From assembly GCA_001586965.3 (NCBI GenBank), contig LUCW03001989.1, forward strand, positions 1 to 46,182: a stretch of DNA of 46,182 bases. The letters are read 5' to 3'. Of the stretch, positions 17,296 through 36,000 are shown in pieces. The notes beneath the pieces were generated by a model that saw only the letters and a program-made list of their open reading frames with translations, was not told the DNA's origin and did not search any database. The translations under genes and the position numbers were made by a program. Position 1 is the first letter of the stretch. Every line of letters starts with the position of its first letter. The DNA is from Sphaeroforma sirkka. Its lineage: Eukaryota > Opisthokonta > Ichthyosporea > Ichthyophonida.

Positions 17296-20200
17296 CTAAA
17301 AAGAAAAAGAAAAGTCTGTAAATCCATAGAAATGAATATATATATATATATATATATATATAATTGTTGATAAAACACCACACACTCACTCTTGATTATA
17401 GCCAGGCGCGCTTCCTCGATACCCGTCTTCTCTCTTGCGCTGGCGCTTATGATGTCGCTATTGGCACTCGTTGGATCAAATTCAGATAGCAACACTTCTA
17501 TTGGCACATCGGCAGTGACCGATAAAGGGGCGGTTGAGATGTTGAGCTGTGTATTATAGGGATTGTGAATGGAGTTACATGGTTATATTCATATGTGCAG
17601 AAATGCACATGGCAATCGAAAGTGTACGCGGACACAAGAATAGAACCAAACTGTATACCATGCTTGGATGGGATATTCCAACCACGAGTGCACTTTTATG
17701 AAAGAGAGTAACGGGAAATGGTATAGATATATATATTAATTTGAATATATATACATACTGACTTATACGTATTTATAATATGTACACGAACAAAACATTA
17801 TCTGCATTCTATAAACATATCAACACTATTTAGAGGTTTAACCTTCGTCTCGGATGTTATTCGCGCAGTCGCCGAGACATGATCCTCTTTGGTTAGCACC
17901 ACTGCAATATGTATGTAAATACGCACAACCAGCATCATTGGGTATACTTTCATATACACTTATACCTATGCATATAGTGCACACGAACACACTAAAACAC
18001 CCTTCCTTCAAGAATGCACTGGTTTCCTTCTGTAGTTTACCCCGCGCAGTTGCCAACTGCCCATAGTGTTTAGGTAGTACCAACATAGTCCACAGACACA
18101 CCGACGCCCATTCACATCGTTGTCGCTGCGAGATGAGCCTATGTGTGGAAGAATCCATTACAACGACACACACAATGCGTTGAACAGATACACACCTCGT
18201 GTAAGAACGCGTTAACTTCCATCTCTGCCTTTCTCCGTGCAGTCACAGAAACCTTATCTTCCTTAGTCAGCACCACCATAGTCCGCAGATAGACAAAGTC
18301 ACCATCACCCAGGTCATGTGTCACTGCAGTTGCATGCCTACGACCACTCCCACTCTTTCGCGCACCCGATTCTATATTCAGATCCGGTCCACTTTCGCCC
18401 GTCGTATCCGATTTTTCTTGGGCGTAATGGAATGGATGTGGTATCATAGTGCCCGTTTTTGAGTGCGTGTGTGGGTACTTCTCGTTCGTCTGTAGATCTG
18501 CTGGGTGCCGTATCTTGGCCACCAATCGCAGCGCGAGTTTGTCGGTCTCCTTAAGCCCGTGTTCGGCAGATATCAGCACTAGCACTAGCGCGCATCTAAA
18601 GCAGAGCGGTACATGAAGTGAACGTGTGAGTACATAAGAAAGATTTTATATCAGTGTAATTGGTTCATGCACATATATGCATACTGATTATAGAACAGAA
18701 TATACCTACCTGCCAGTAGGAAAATAGCTGCCAATGAAATTCATCCGCTCCTGTTCTAGTATCACTGATCTTACACAGAACACTGAATCTATTTATAGAA
18801 CAGAATGTACCTACCTACCAGTACGTATATATGAGATCCAACTATTCCTTCTACTACTGGTGTCACTAATTTCACACACACCACAGATTCTATGTATAAA
18901 ACAGAATATACCTACCTGCCAGTACGTAAATAGTTGCCAATTAGATCCATCCACTCCTCCTTCGATGCGTGTCCATGGCCGGGCATATCGACCAGACGGA
19001 CCGTCTCGGCGTTGGCCTTATTTGGACCGACGCGAAAGAAGTTCAGTTTCTTGGTGTGTCCCTGGAGATTACATGATGCATTCGTAAGGTTAAAGCATGT
19101 CAATCAATTTCGAATACGAAATACATGCAGACCTTTTCAATCATTTTCAGAGAATATTGCCCTACACAAGCACAAACATGATAACTTACACCGAAATGAT
19201 CATATTCGTGCTTTGTTGCGGGCACTGAATGAAACTGAAAAAGCTACCCAGAAATACGTTGAACTCTAATTTCCGAAACATGCACTACAAGTACTTCCAG
19301 GATATTCTGTCATGACACTCATCGCGATATAAATGAGAAGCAGAGGCCTCCTCGTACATACAGAGTCAGCCAATTCTCCAGATACACATACGGCACAAAG
19401 AAGACAGAACCCTTATCAGATCTCCACCCCACTCTGCTGCACATACCGGTCGCTTGGCTGTCTTGACCAGTTTCTCGCGAGACATAAGTGCGTTGAGCAA
19501 CGAGGACTTGCCCACGTTACTGCGACCCAAAACTGCGATCTACAAGGAAATTCGAAAGGTGATGTAAACAAGCAGGAGTTTGGTATCCGTAAGAAGTGTC
19601 CATACGATGTATTAATCATATGTATGAGCCATTCGGTCTCCATTGACATACAGATGCAATTCCACAGTGTATGTGAAAAGAGATTTAGGATTTGTCTCTA
19701 TACGCGTGTTGCAACCATTTATATACATATATATATATATATATATATGTATGTATAGCCAACCAAGTAGGCACCACCTACCTCTACAGCACCTGTGTGT
19801 TTGGGTATGTGGTCCATACCAGTGCAGGATGCTACAAACTCGCAGTAACCAGTGAATATCTTGTTTGCGATGGGCACCCGGGCTCTATCGGCAACCGACA
19901 GGCTATTCATATCCACCACATTGGATCGCTTACTTTTCTTGCCTGATGAAGAATTAGCGTTTTCAATATGATTTTTGCTTGCATAATTGTTTGCCATAAC
20001 TAACTAAATTAGCTGGTATCTTCATTGTTCTTCATTGTATGCTATCTTACTAGAGAGTAATCAGGATACGGAATACGGTTGATATCGATGCTCATCTCGA
20101 TAGAACGGACTTGATGTCCACAAAATTTCATCATTATTACGTTTATAAGAAGCCTTACTTGCAAGGAGTGTTTGTATACCAGTGGAACTGGCTGTATATA

Positions 20201-21182
20201 CAGAGGAGCCTAGATGTTCGCAGTAGACCTCTACACAAACGCACATGTGATCAGTTCACACAACACATTTGCACACAAACCATACGTACACTAACCATAG
20301 CCCTGAAAATTTTGTGTGCGTATCTGAAAATATTGTGTACGTATACGTCCCTCACTACACGCACAAGGCTTACTGTCTACAAATTGTAACATGTCCGTAT
20401 GCAGCTACATACACATACATACCTACACACATATACTGAGCACATACAAACATACGTTACATATATACAGACCACATACGTATACACATCTACATACATA
20501 CATACATACATACCTACATACCAGTGATAATCTTCCTATTCCAAGCCTGTTTATCTTTGGTCATACCTGGCGCCCTTTGTTTGGTACCCTTAAATTTCTG
20601 TGAAGGCGCGCTCGAAGGACCAGCATAGGACACCTTTGCCACACTGCCTGGCATCTTTTTGACACCTCTGGCCTGAACCACGTGTACGCCAATACCTCTA
20701 TCCGCGCATATGTGCCTTCTTAGTAGTGGTACTCTGCTATGTGGTGTATTGCGAGAGACCGTATCCATCGGGTGTGCATGTGTGAACATATGTGTACGTG
20801 TGCAGGTACAGGGATATGTGGTCGTATGCATTGACCACTTGTATTTGGATAGCAGCATAGAGTTGGGTGTGCGTGTGTGCGTCCATGACAAGCATGTATG
20901 GGTGTATGTGCGTGATCTGGGTGTGTGAGCTTGTGGATATGACCCTTCTGGGCGTGTGTACGTGTATACACCGGGTCGAGTTGTACTCATATGTACATGC
21001 ATACTACGTTTGTGCAATACCGCACGTGGCTGTGTATGTACAGATGCTAAACTTGACATCATCGAGTTGTGTGCATGACGTGTGTGTGCGTGTGTGTGTA
21101 CACGTAGACATAGAGGCCTGTATCCCTGCGTATACGTATAGGCACATTGTGAGCGTACACTTGTGAGGCTGTGTGCTTGCAT
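17296..21182 (-). CDS. GTPBP8: GTPBP8/EngB-type GTP-binding protein, about seven exons
   Basis: A TrmE-Era-EngA-EngB family GTPase. The metazoan homologue GTPBP8 acts in mitochondrial large-subunit ribosome assembly. Exons (minus): about 21182-20522, 19999-19782, 19539-19447, 19061-18916, 18595-18196, 17546-17390, and perhaps 17315-17296; all phases agree. Motifs in order: KIFTGYCEFVASCTGMDHIP; G1 GRSNVGKSS; switch KRPGHTKKLNFFRV; G3 LVDMPGHGHA; ALVLVLISAEHGLKETD; G4 VVLTKEDKV; G5 IISASAREKTGIEEA. A Ser/Gly/His-rich insertion of about 70 residues separates the HGLKETD helix from G4. The first exon's start is uncertain: its His/Thr-rich part comes from CA-rich DNA, while the stretch from RGVKKMPG onward looks protein-like. 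The last exon is a guess: another acceptor (after CTTTTTAG) would give a longer tail. Exons 4 and 5 have partial copies in the introns. Confidence 0.82.
17336..17362. repeat. (TA)n run in the last GTPase intron
   Basis: A short TA run between the GTGAGT donor at 17389 and the candidate acceptor TTTACAG ending at 17316. Confidence 0.8.
17842..18110 (-). repeat. Two decayed copies of the G4-coding part of GTPase exon 5
   Basis: Real exon 5 ends LRTMVVLTKEDKVSVTARR... to NAFLHE. Copy 2 (about 18010-18110) reads LWTMLVLPKHYGQLATARG... to SAFLKE, open in frame and preceded by a phase 0 acceptor CTCGCAG. Copy 3 (about 17842-17905) reads VVLTKEDHVSATARITSET and follows an acceptor TTGCAG. The spacing is about 180 bp per unit. 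Confidence 0.75.
18688..18965 (-). repeat. 101-bp tandem repeat carrying the 3' end and donor of GTPase exon 4
   Basis: Three units begin TATAGAACAGAATATACCTA or close variants (about 18690, 18790, 18892). The third contains the real exon end WMDLIGNYLRTG-AG/GTAGGT. On the gene strand the next unit gives a degraded WISYIRTG. The last gives QERMNFIGSYFPTG followed by the same AG/GTAGGT donor. Confidence 0.8.
19727..19756. repeat. (TA)n run in GTPase intron 2
   Basis: A short alternating TA tract. Confidence 0.8.
20390..20520. repeat. CATA/ACACA-rich simple repeat in GTPase intron 1
   Basis: Runs of ACATACATACAT directly at the 5' end of the intron (the donor is at 20521). Confidence 0.7.
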
Positions 21183-22247
21183 GGTGATATACTATTCGAT
21201 TACTTGGTATAGCGAAGCGTTTATTACCTACACGGATCGTGCGTAAGTGTGTTAAAATTATTGCCTAATTAATTTCCAGGTACTGATACGTAATAGAAGG
21301 CAATAATAGCGGGACAGACTCTGCGACTAGTAGATGTTTATTCAGGCGTATGAATACGGGTATCAGTTTCTTAACTATATAGATAGACACCGATTCAGGA
21401 GAACAAGTACTACTGTCTGTACTTGCTGGGCTTGAACGCCAGTCGATTAACAATTAAACCAGTCTCACCATTAATACTATGAAACATATAATGATTTGAA
21501 CCATCGATATATACAATACATAAAAGCTATCTGCAAAATACACACATTGTAGTATCATAGCCTCTACATTGAACAAGATATCTATATATATTTACATATA
21601 AAGTTAATGATAAATCGCCCGCCAAAACCAATTACGTAATACTGTGTTTACGCATATTCCCAATGGGTACTTTGTGCTGTTGAAGGAGAGTACGGTTTCA
21701 TATACTAGTACGTTTTCTCCGTGTATGTGGACACGCGATCGTTAGAACCGGCATTGTGTTTTACGTTGTGACGTATTCAAAGAAAACCTTTCTAAGTTTC
21801 CATTCAACGTTAAGTCCTAAAAAATAAACACCGGTTCAACATTAAAAGGTTCTGAAGGGCAAATTGTATATCAAAGGTATCAAATAGTCCAAAAACAGTT
21901 TAATATAGGTTTTGGTTTCAGACTACTTCACTTATACGTTATATTTTAGGTTCAACGTATACGCAAAACTACCATAACGCAATGATATTTGACCTGAACG
22001 TAGGATGACCGATGTATTTTTACAAGAAAACCAATATTCATGCTTTTGTATAGAGCATGAGTATTTAAAACAACATACTCTAGTAGAGCAAAAGCGACAC
22101 GGTATGTATATATGTATACTATCACTGAAACTCACACATACACACTCACATACACGAGACAAAAGCAGGTGCTACATGTATAGGTAGCCTCTTGTATATC
22201 CATATATACACACATACCTATACACATATCTATCAATATATGACAAA
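21183..22247. promoter_or_regulatory. Shared divergent promoter region of GTPBP8 and mL44
   Basis: About 1.06 kb between the two divergent gene starts. No TATA box as clear as in the other genes is seen. A stretch with a tRNA A-box/B-box resemblance lies at 21440-21475 (minus) and is judged too compact to be a tRNA. Confidence 0.4.
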
Positions 22248-28426
<6,179 letters not shown>

Positions 28427-29401
28427 AGTAGATGTGATATGTATAACGACCCAATGGAGATTAAAGGAATTGAGTGTATTCAGTGTTGACCTATGATTTC
28501 GTATGGTATGATATGTTAGTAAGGTGTACTATATATGGTATAGTTGTGGAGTTTGATTTGGTTGGCTGTCGACGAGACGCTAGCGGGAGACGGGCTGGAA
28601 ACACATCATGTAGCTATGCTTAGAAAAGATACGAAGAGAAGGAGCTTGTGCGAACACAATAGATGTTTGTTTCTTGTGCACGAGGTGTTTCACTCGTGTA
28701 TTGCAGTGTTTTATTGACTAGTCTTTGACGACACACCCATCGCTCTGTCGAGGCTAGATGAACTGTGGAAATCAAAGTCATACTCATTTAGATAGCAACC
28801 ACGCACATACATTATTACGCTTGGTTTGCGAGTGCTGTTTCGCATACATCGATGCATGATTCAATCGGTATGAAGCATGGCAACAATATGCTGTTGTTGC
28901 CTGCTTTACAGAAGCTACACTGGATTTCAATCGACATACCAGACAAGACATCTGAGTACCTGGTTGTATCACTGGTGAAACGATGCATGCAAATGTAACC
29001 TGTGTATTATTATGCGTAATTTTGTCTCACTATCGTCCTACAAACCATTTTGTATTTTTTTTTTTAAACATTGTAAAGTCCCTCGAATTTTCCAAAGTTC
29101 GGTCCTTATTCTCCAAATTTAAAAATGATTCTCACAGTTTCGGCGCCAAAAATTCCAAATTCCCGAATTCCGTATGTAAACTTCGATGGATATTTCTATG
29201 TTTTTACTATGTTATATAAACTAAAATACAATTTAAGTCAGTTAGGATTTAGCAGTGGTAGCTTGTAAGAATGATCGGGACTGCCTCTTGGTAAGAGCCT
29301 TAATATCCTCGATCACACAGGACGTACCTCTAGCTGTTCTTTATGGAATGATTTTCACTAGAAGTACTAAGTGTTCATGACAACATGCTTAATTTGTAGA
29401 T
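28427..29401. other. Spacer downstream of mL44
   Basis: AT-rich spacer, including mL44 3' flank and T-rich runs near 29050. No gene recognised. Confidence 0.5.
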
Positions 29402-29524
29402 AGACATAATAACGTAAGTCAAGTTAATACATTGGCTAATATAAATAAAGTTCCATCTGAAGAAAAGTTAAAAAAAGAAAAAGACTTATTGGATTTTGGA
29501 GATTGGCGGGAAGACCAAAACCTG
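29402..29524 (+). other. Short AT-rich open stretch, unrecognised
   Basis: An open frame of about 40 codons with protein-like composition (PSEEKLKKEKDLLDFGDW), ending near a GTAAGT. No family is recognised. It may belong to the neighbouring retroelement debris or be an orphan exon. Confidence 0.2.
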
Positions 29525-29739
29525 TAAGTATTAGTTCAAAGATTATAAAATTTAGTTTATATTATCCTACATCTACTATCGTCTCAAATAGGTCCAAGTA
29601 AATGAGTCATACCAAATACTCAGACTATTGGAGCCATCAAAGTGAATTTAGAACACTTTGGAAATATTGGAAAAAGAATTTGTATTATATTATTTTAAAT
29701 ACAATTAAAATCCAATAAGTTATCTCATTTGATCTTAAT

Positions 29740-30430
29740 ATTTTAGACTGACCGGAGGCCGTATTTCTACACAAGTTATGATGGAACTATTTGCAGACCT
29801 GTTGGATAACGTATCAGTATATTTAGATGATATAGTTTTCTTTACAAAGATTGCAGATGAACATGCTAAATTCGTTAAGGAAGTCTTAAAGCGACTAAAC
29901 CATGCCAAACTTAAGATTAACGAGGACAAGTGTTCTTTGGCTAAAGATACTATACACTTACTTGGTTACAAGATATCTGCTGCAGGAGTAGAAATTGATC
30001 CTGGCAAGAAACAATTTCTGTTGGATTTATCAACACCAATTACTGGAAGAGATGTGAACTCTGTGTGTGGGTTTGTTAACTTCTTCTCGGATTCGGTACC
30101 GCATCTTTCTCATTACTTAAAGCCTTTCAGTCACCTACGGCTGCACAAAGGACCTTTGGGAAAGCTCTGGACTAAAGAATGTGATGATGCATTCAAGCTA
30201 GTCAAAAGTCAAGTAATGGACGCACCCATCATGCAATACCCTGTGGATGGCGTCAGTGCTATACCAAACGATAAATAGTAAACCACGTTACATACAATTC
30301 TTTAGCAAGAGTTATAATAAGAGTCAACGGAATTACCTTACCGTTAAACAAGAGCTCTTGCTATAGTTACTGCGCCAAGACAGTTTAAAGAATACTTTTA
30401 TGGAAGTTACTTTACTGTCCCCTGTGATCA
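29740..30430 (+). mobile_element. Fossil Ty3/gypsy-type LTR retrotransposon fragment (reverse transcriptase)
   Basis: The encoded stretch carries the RT active-site box VYLDDIVFF followed by HAKFVKEVLKRL, AKLKINEDKC, HLLGYKISAAG, the RT thumb/connection and the start of the RNase H side. This order is typical of Ty3/gypsy Pol. Only part of pol is present, with no integrase, protease or clear LTR pair, so it is a broken relic. Base composition is more AT-rich than the nearby host exons. Confidence 0.85.
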
Positions 30431-31324
30431 TGTAATAGCCGGGCCTCCACATTAGACTCTTATGTTGATAAACGTACTCTTAAGCAGTACGTAAATTATA
30501 AACGTACTATTAAAAGCACGTGTATTGAATGGCTTTTAACGGTTCTATTTACAAGTACCTTTTCCATTTTACAAATCAGATATTTTGGCCCCGACCCATT
30601 AAAGGGACTGTGAAAAAAGGCCAAAGAGTCTATTTGGAGTAGGTCTATTAAGAGACCTAGATAAACACTCCAAAATATACATCTGAATACTTCGGTAGCG
30701 AGATGGCTCAACCGAACATAGGTTTCTAGGGACCCTTAATGGTTACCTAGTTTGACCTCCGCTCAGCCAACCAGATATGCCAGTCTGATGATGGCAAGTC
30801 GGTAATTCTTGATAAGTGGCCAGTTATTGGTTAAGACAATAACTAAGGACATCAAGGATATTTCTTTTTTTTTTTACTTTTTTTTTCTAAAGATAGGATT
30901 TTACTAGTTTTAGTATTTCGTGCGACGAAACAAGTAATACTACTAGTTTCGACGATAACCATAGCGAAAACATAAATAAAATCCTTTCGGCGAAATCAGT
31001 ACTGGGAGGATGATATATAGGCAATGTCTCGGCCTTACAATCCCCCAGAGTATTGCTGATTTCTATGAGGCATACCTAACTTTATTACCAGACTAAAATT
31101 CGTATACTTAAAAAAGACTTATTAAAAGACTTTAAGATTTTATTACGTTTAGTAGCTCTAAGACGTTTATACCGCCTTAAGAGACCGATATTTACACATT
31201 TTAAAGTTAGCAAAGTATTAACTACTTGAGCTAATTAAGCGTCGTGGTAATTAACTACCACGTAAAATTTTCTTAAGACAATAACTTTTCGTTAAGTGAA
31301 TAGCAGAAGTCATACTGGATAAGT
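30431..31324. other. Possible LTR/leader region of the gag-like element
   Basis: AT-rich non-coding DNA between the RT relic and the gag-like frame. Contains the inverted repeat CGTGGTA-ATTAAC-TACCACG (about 31246-31264), whose TGGTA step resembles the beginning of many primer-binding sites. No second LTR copy is visible in the window, so LTR borders cannot be set. Confidence 0.3.
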
Positions 31325-33000
31325 ATGACTAAGAAGGACTCTACGCTATCTAAGAAGCGTAAAGCGGATAAAAGGAAGATGGACAGAGAACCTGCCAAAG
31401 ACGCAGTCAACCGTACTGTAGCAGAAGCCATTGTCGCTAAAGACGACAATGCACTGGATACCGGTGAGACTATTCCATTAAGAGAGAAGTCAGTCGAGGA
31501 GAGGGCTAGAAGACCTACGATCTCCTCAAGTTCAAAGCTCGCGAAACCGCGAAGCGAAAATAGGAGTGAGTTTAAGACCACTCCATCTACTATCCCCGAG
31601 GAGATCAATCCAAAGGGTAAAGAATCAATTACGGAAGTCAATTATGACGACCTCGAGGAGATTAATCCAAAGGGTAAAGAACCAATTACGGAAGTCATCT
31701 ATGACGACCTCGAGGAGATTAATCCAAAGGGTAAAGAATCAATTACGGAAGTCAATTATGACGACCTCGAGGAGATTAATCCAAAGAGCAAAGAGCCAGT
31801 TACGGAAGTCAATTACGACGACCCCGGCGACGATGAAGTCCAACCCGATAAGGGGCCGACGGAAGACGAACCACAGGCTAGCGCACCTACTCACATCAGT
31901 AAGTTGCTCGAAGAAAATGCTGAACTTAAGAATCAGTTAGCTGCCCTAGAGAAACAACTCACACTAGAGAAGTTATCTATCGCACACGTAGATTGAATGT
32001 ACGGAACTGGCGAGAAAGCTAAACGCCCGCGTGAATATGTCTCTAACGACACCACTGCAGCTTTTAAAAGAGTAGTCAAAACATCGCTTAGAGAAGACCG
32101 ATGAGGAGTACCACGACCTAAGTACTAAGCCGGCCTAAATAAGCCCGGAGAATGTTCCCTGGGAAAGTCTACTTCCACGGGACCAGGCACTATTTACTCC
32201 AATACCATCACCGCGACATGAGTCTCCCGTTTTGGAGGGTATTATAGACCCAACCGCTGGGAAGAATACACCTCCCCTTACCTAATTGGGGAAGGCACAT
32301 CGCACCCAGCCAAAGTCGACGTGCGAGATTATCGTAACGGATGATCCTAAGATCTTCGTTCCAACACCACGTCTCAGTAACGAGCGTCGTGAAGCGTCGA
32401 CCATGGACTTTAATATCCACCGAAAGGGAACTAAAAGCTTCCCGCATACATTCGAGTGACGTGGAGTACCCACGGAAGGACCGCAATGCATTACACCTAC
32501 CCGCCGAAGACTTTCAATCCACAGAGGTAGATATGCTGAATGCAGAAGTGAACAAACTCACAGTTAAGATGGAGCTCGCGCATGACCTGCAAGATCACAC
32601 AGAAATTGATTATTATGCGAAAATAATCAACATCAAGCAGAAGCAACCAACGCGATCACCAGAAGTATAAGGGCATGATCAGTCGACTTAAGTCGAACTG
32701 GGACTCAAGTACCCAGAAGCCCGAATTCATCAATAATCATGACCTCGAGAATCTGACTCGCTCGTTACACGCGTTTATAGTGATGCTGGAGACATGCCCC
32801 ACCGCAATGGATATCTGCGTTTATGCAAACATTTAATCCAGAAGGAACCAATTAACGGATCCTTCAGAAGCATCTCAAAGAGATCGATGAGTGTCGTAAC
32901 TGACCAGAAGTACATTGGCTAGTGACATCTTTATTAAGCAAGGATATGCGCAGTCCAGGACTATGTTCAATGGTTTAACCTCAAGATCAATCAAGATGGG
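31325..33000 (+). mobile_element. Broken gag-like region of an LTR-type retroelement (family uncertain)
   Basis: Starts with a Lys/Arg-rich N-terminus (SKKRKADKRKMDREPAKD), then an acidic repeat region and a Leu-rich coiled-coil stretch (SKLLEENAELKNQLAALEKQ). More gag-like, coiled-coil-forming debris lies to about 33.0 kb. It looks broken at several places and is cut off by the 26-bp satellite. Gag identity is inferred from position beside RT and from composition, not from a capsid or zinc-knuckle motif. Confidence 0.5.
31598..31825 (+). repeat. 57-bp tandem repeat, four copies, in the gag-like frame
   Basis: Each unit encodes 19 residues of the form EEINPKGKESITEVNYDDL. Copies start at 31598, 31655, 31712 and 31769 and differ at a few bases. 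Confidence 0.95.
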
Positions 33001-33023
33001 GTCCATTTACTATTAATATTCGC

Positions 33024-36000
33024 CGCAGATCAGTCAAACTATTTAGAACTGTATATTAGTCAAACTCATTTAAAATTATGTCAAACTATTTAGAACTGTG
33101 GGCTAACCCACCTTACTATTTAAGAACTGTAGATCAGTCAAACTATTTAGAACTGTAGATCAGTCAAACTACAAGACCTGCAGATCAGTCAAACATTTAG
33201 AACTGTAGATCAGTCAAACTATTTAGACCTGTAGATCAGTCAAACTATTTAGAACTGTAGATCAGTCAAACTATATAGAAGAATCAGTCAAACTATCAGT
33301 CTGTAGATCAGTCAAACTATTTAGAACTGTAGATCAGTCAAACTATTTAGAACTGTAGATCAGTCAAACTATTTAGAACTGTAGATCAGTCAAACTATTT
33401 AGAACTGTAGATCAGTCAAACTATTTAGAACTGTAGATCAGTCAAACTATTTAGAACTGTAGATCAGTCAAACTATTTAGAACTGTAGATCAGTCAAACT
33501 ATTTAGAACTGTAGATCAGTCAAACTATTTAGAACTGTAGATCAGTCAAACTATTTAGAACTGTAGATCAGTCAAACTATTTAGAACTGTAGATCAAGTC
33601 AAACTATTTAGAACTGTAGATCAGTCAAAACTATTTAGAACTGTAGATCAGTCAAACTATTTAGACCTGCAGATCAGTCAAACTATTTAGAACTGTAGAT
33701 CAGTCAAACTATTTAGAACTGTAGATCAGTCAAACTATTTAGAACTGTAGATCAGTCATTTAAACTATAGATCAGTCAAACTGTAGATCAGTCAAAACTA
33801 TTTAGAACTGTAGATCAGTCAAACTATTTAGAACTGTAGATCAGTCAAAACTATTTAGAACTGTAGATCAGTCAAACTATTTAGAACTGTAGATCAGTCA
33901 AACTATTTAGAACTGTAGATCAGTCAAACTATTTAGAACTGTAGATCAGTCAAACTATTTAGAACTGTAGATCAGTCAAACTATTTAGAACTGTAGATCA
34001 GTCAAACTATTTAGAACTGTAGATCAGTCAAACTATTTAGAACTGTAGATCAGTCAAACTATTTAGAACTGTAGATCAGTCAAACTATTTAGAACTGTAG
34101 ATCAGTCAAACTATTTAGAACTGTAGATCAGTCAAACTATTTAGAACTGTAGATCAGTCAAACTATTTAGAACTGTAGATCAGTCAAACTATTTAGAACT
34201 GTAGATCAGTCAAACTATTTAGAACTGTAGAGTCAAAGTCAAACTATTTAGTCAAAATTTAGACTGTAGATCAGTCAAACTATTTAGAACTGTAGATCAG
34301 TCAAACTATTTAGAACTGTAGATCAGTCAAACTATTTAGAACTGTAGATCAGTCAAACTATTTAGAACTGTAGATCAGTCAAACTATTTAGAACTGTAGA
34401 TCAGTCAAACTATTTAGAACTGTAGATCAGTCAAACTATTTAGAACTGTAGATCAGTCAAACTATTTAGAACTGTAGATCAGTCAAACTATTTAGAACTG
34501 TAGATCAGTCAAACTATTTAGAACTGTAGATCAGTCAAACTATTTAGAACTGTAGATCAGTCAAACTATTTAGAACTGTAGATCAGTCAAACTATTTAGA
34601 ACTGTAGATCAGTCAAACTATTTAGAACTGTAGATCAGTCAAACTATTTAGAACTGTAGATCAGTCAAACTATTTAGAACTGTAGATCAGTCAAACTATT
34701 TAGAACTGTAGATCAGTCAAACTATTTAGAACTGCAGATCAGTCAAACTATTTAGAACTGTAGATCAGTCAAACTATTTAGAACTGTAGATCAGTCAAAC
34801 TATTTAGAACTGTAGATCAGTCAAACTATTTAGAACTCAGTAGATCAGTCAAACTATTTAGAACTGTAGATCAGTCAAACTATTTAGAACTGTAGATCAG
34901 TCAAACTATTTAGAACTGTAGATCAGTCAAAACTATTTAGAACTGTAGATCAGTCAAACTATTTAGAACTGTAGATCAGTCAAACTATTTAGAACTGTAG
35001 ATCAGTCAAACTATTTAGAACTGTAGATCAGTCAAACTATTTAGAACTGTAGATCAGTCAAACTATTTAGAACTGTAGATCAGTCAAACTATTTAGAGAA
35101 CTGTAGATCAGTCAAACTATTTTAACTGTAGATCAGTCAAAACTATTTAGAACTGTAGATCAGTCAAACTATTTAGAACTGTGTAGATCAGTCAAAATAT
35201 TTAGAACTGTAGATCAGTCAAACTATTAAGAACTGTGTAGATCAGTCAAACTATATTTAGAACTGTAGATCAGTCAAACTATTTAGAACTGTAGATCAGT
35301 CAAACTATTTAGAACTGTAGATCAGTCAAACTATTTAGAACTGTAGATCAGTCAAACTATTTAGAACTGTAGATCAGTCAAACTATTTAGAACTGTAGAT
35401 CAGTCAAACTATTTAGAACTGTAGATCAGTCAAAACTATTTAGAACTGTAGATCAGTCAAACTATTTAGAACTGTAGATCAGTCAAACTATTTAGAACTG
35501 TAGATCAGTCAAACTATTTAGAACTGTAGATCAGTCAAACTATTTAGAACTGTAGATCAGTCAAACTATTTAGAACTGTAGATCAGTCAAATTTAGAACT
35601 TTAGAACTGTAGAGATCAGTCAAACTATTTAGAACTGTAGATCAGTCAAACTATTTAGAACTGTAGATCAGTCAAACTATTTAGAACTGTAGATCAGTCA
35701 AACTATTTAGAACTGTAGATCAGTCAAAGTCAAACTATTTAGAACTGTAGATCAGTCAAACTATTAAGAACTGTAGATCAGTCAAGATTTTGTAACTGTA
35801 GATCAGTCAAACTATTTAGAACTGTAGATCAGTCAAACTATTTAGAACTGTAGATCAGTCAAACTATTTAGAACTGTAGATCAGTCAAAACTATTTAGAA
35901 CTGTAGATCAGTCAAACTATTTAGAACTGTAGATCAGTCAAACTATTTAGAACTGTAGATCAGTCAAACTATTTAGAACTGTAGATCAGTCAAACTATTT

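Noticed and set aside
20720-21166. Separate genes in the CA/TG-rich region on either strand
   Set aside because: Composition is simple-repeat-like. Only the minus-strand part near 20522-20680 continues in phase into the GTPase exons.
21440-21475. tRNA gene on the minus strand (A-box-like TGGTTTAATTG and B-box-like GTTCAAGCC)
   Set aside because: The boxes are only about 24 bp apart, too close for a tRNA, and no acceptor stem is seen. A degenerate tRNA-derived SINE cannot be excluded.
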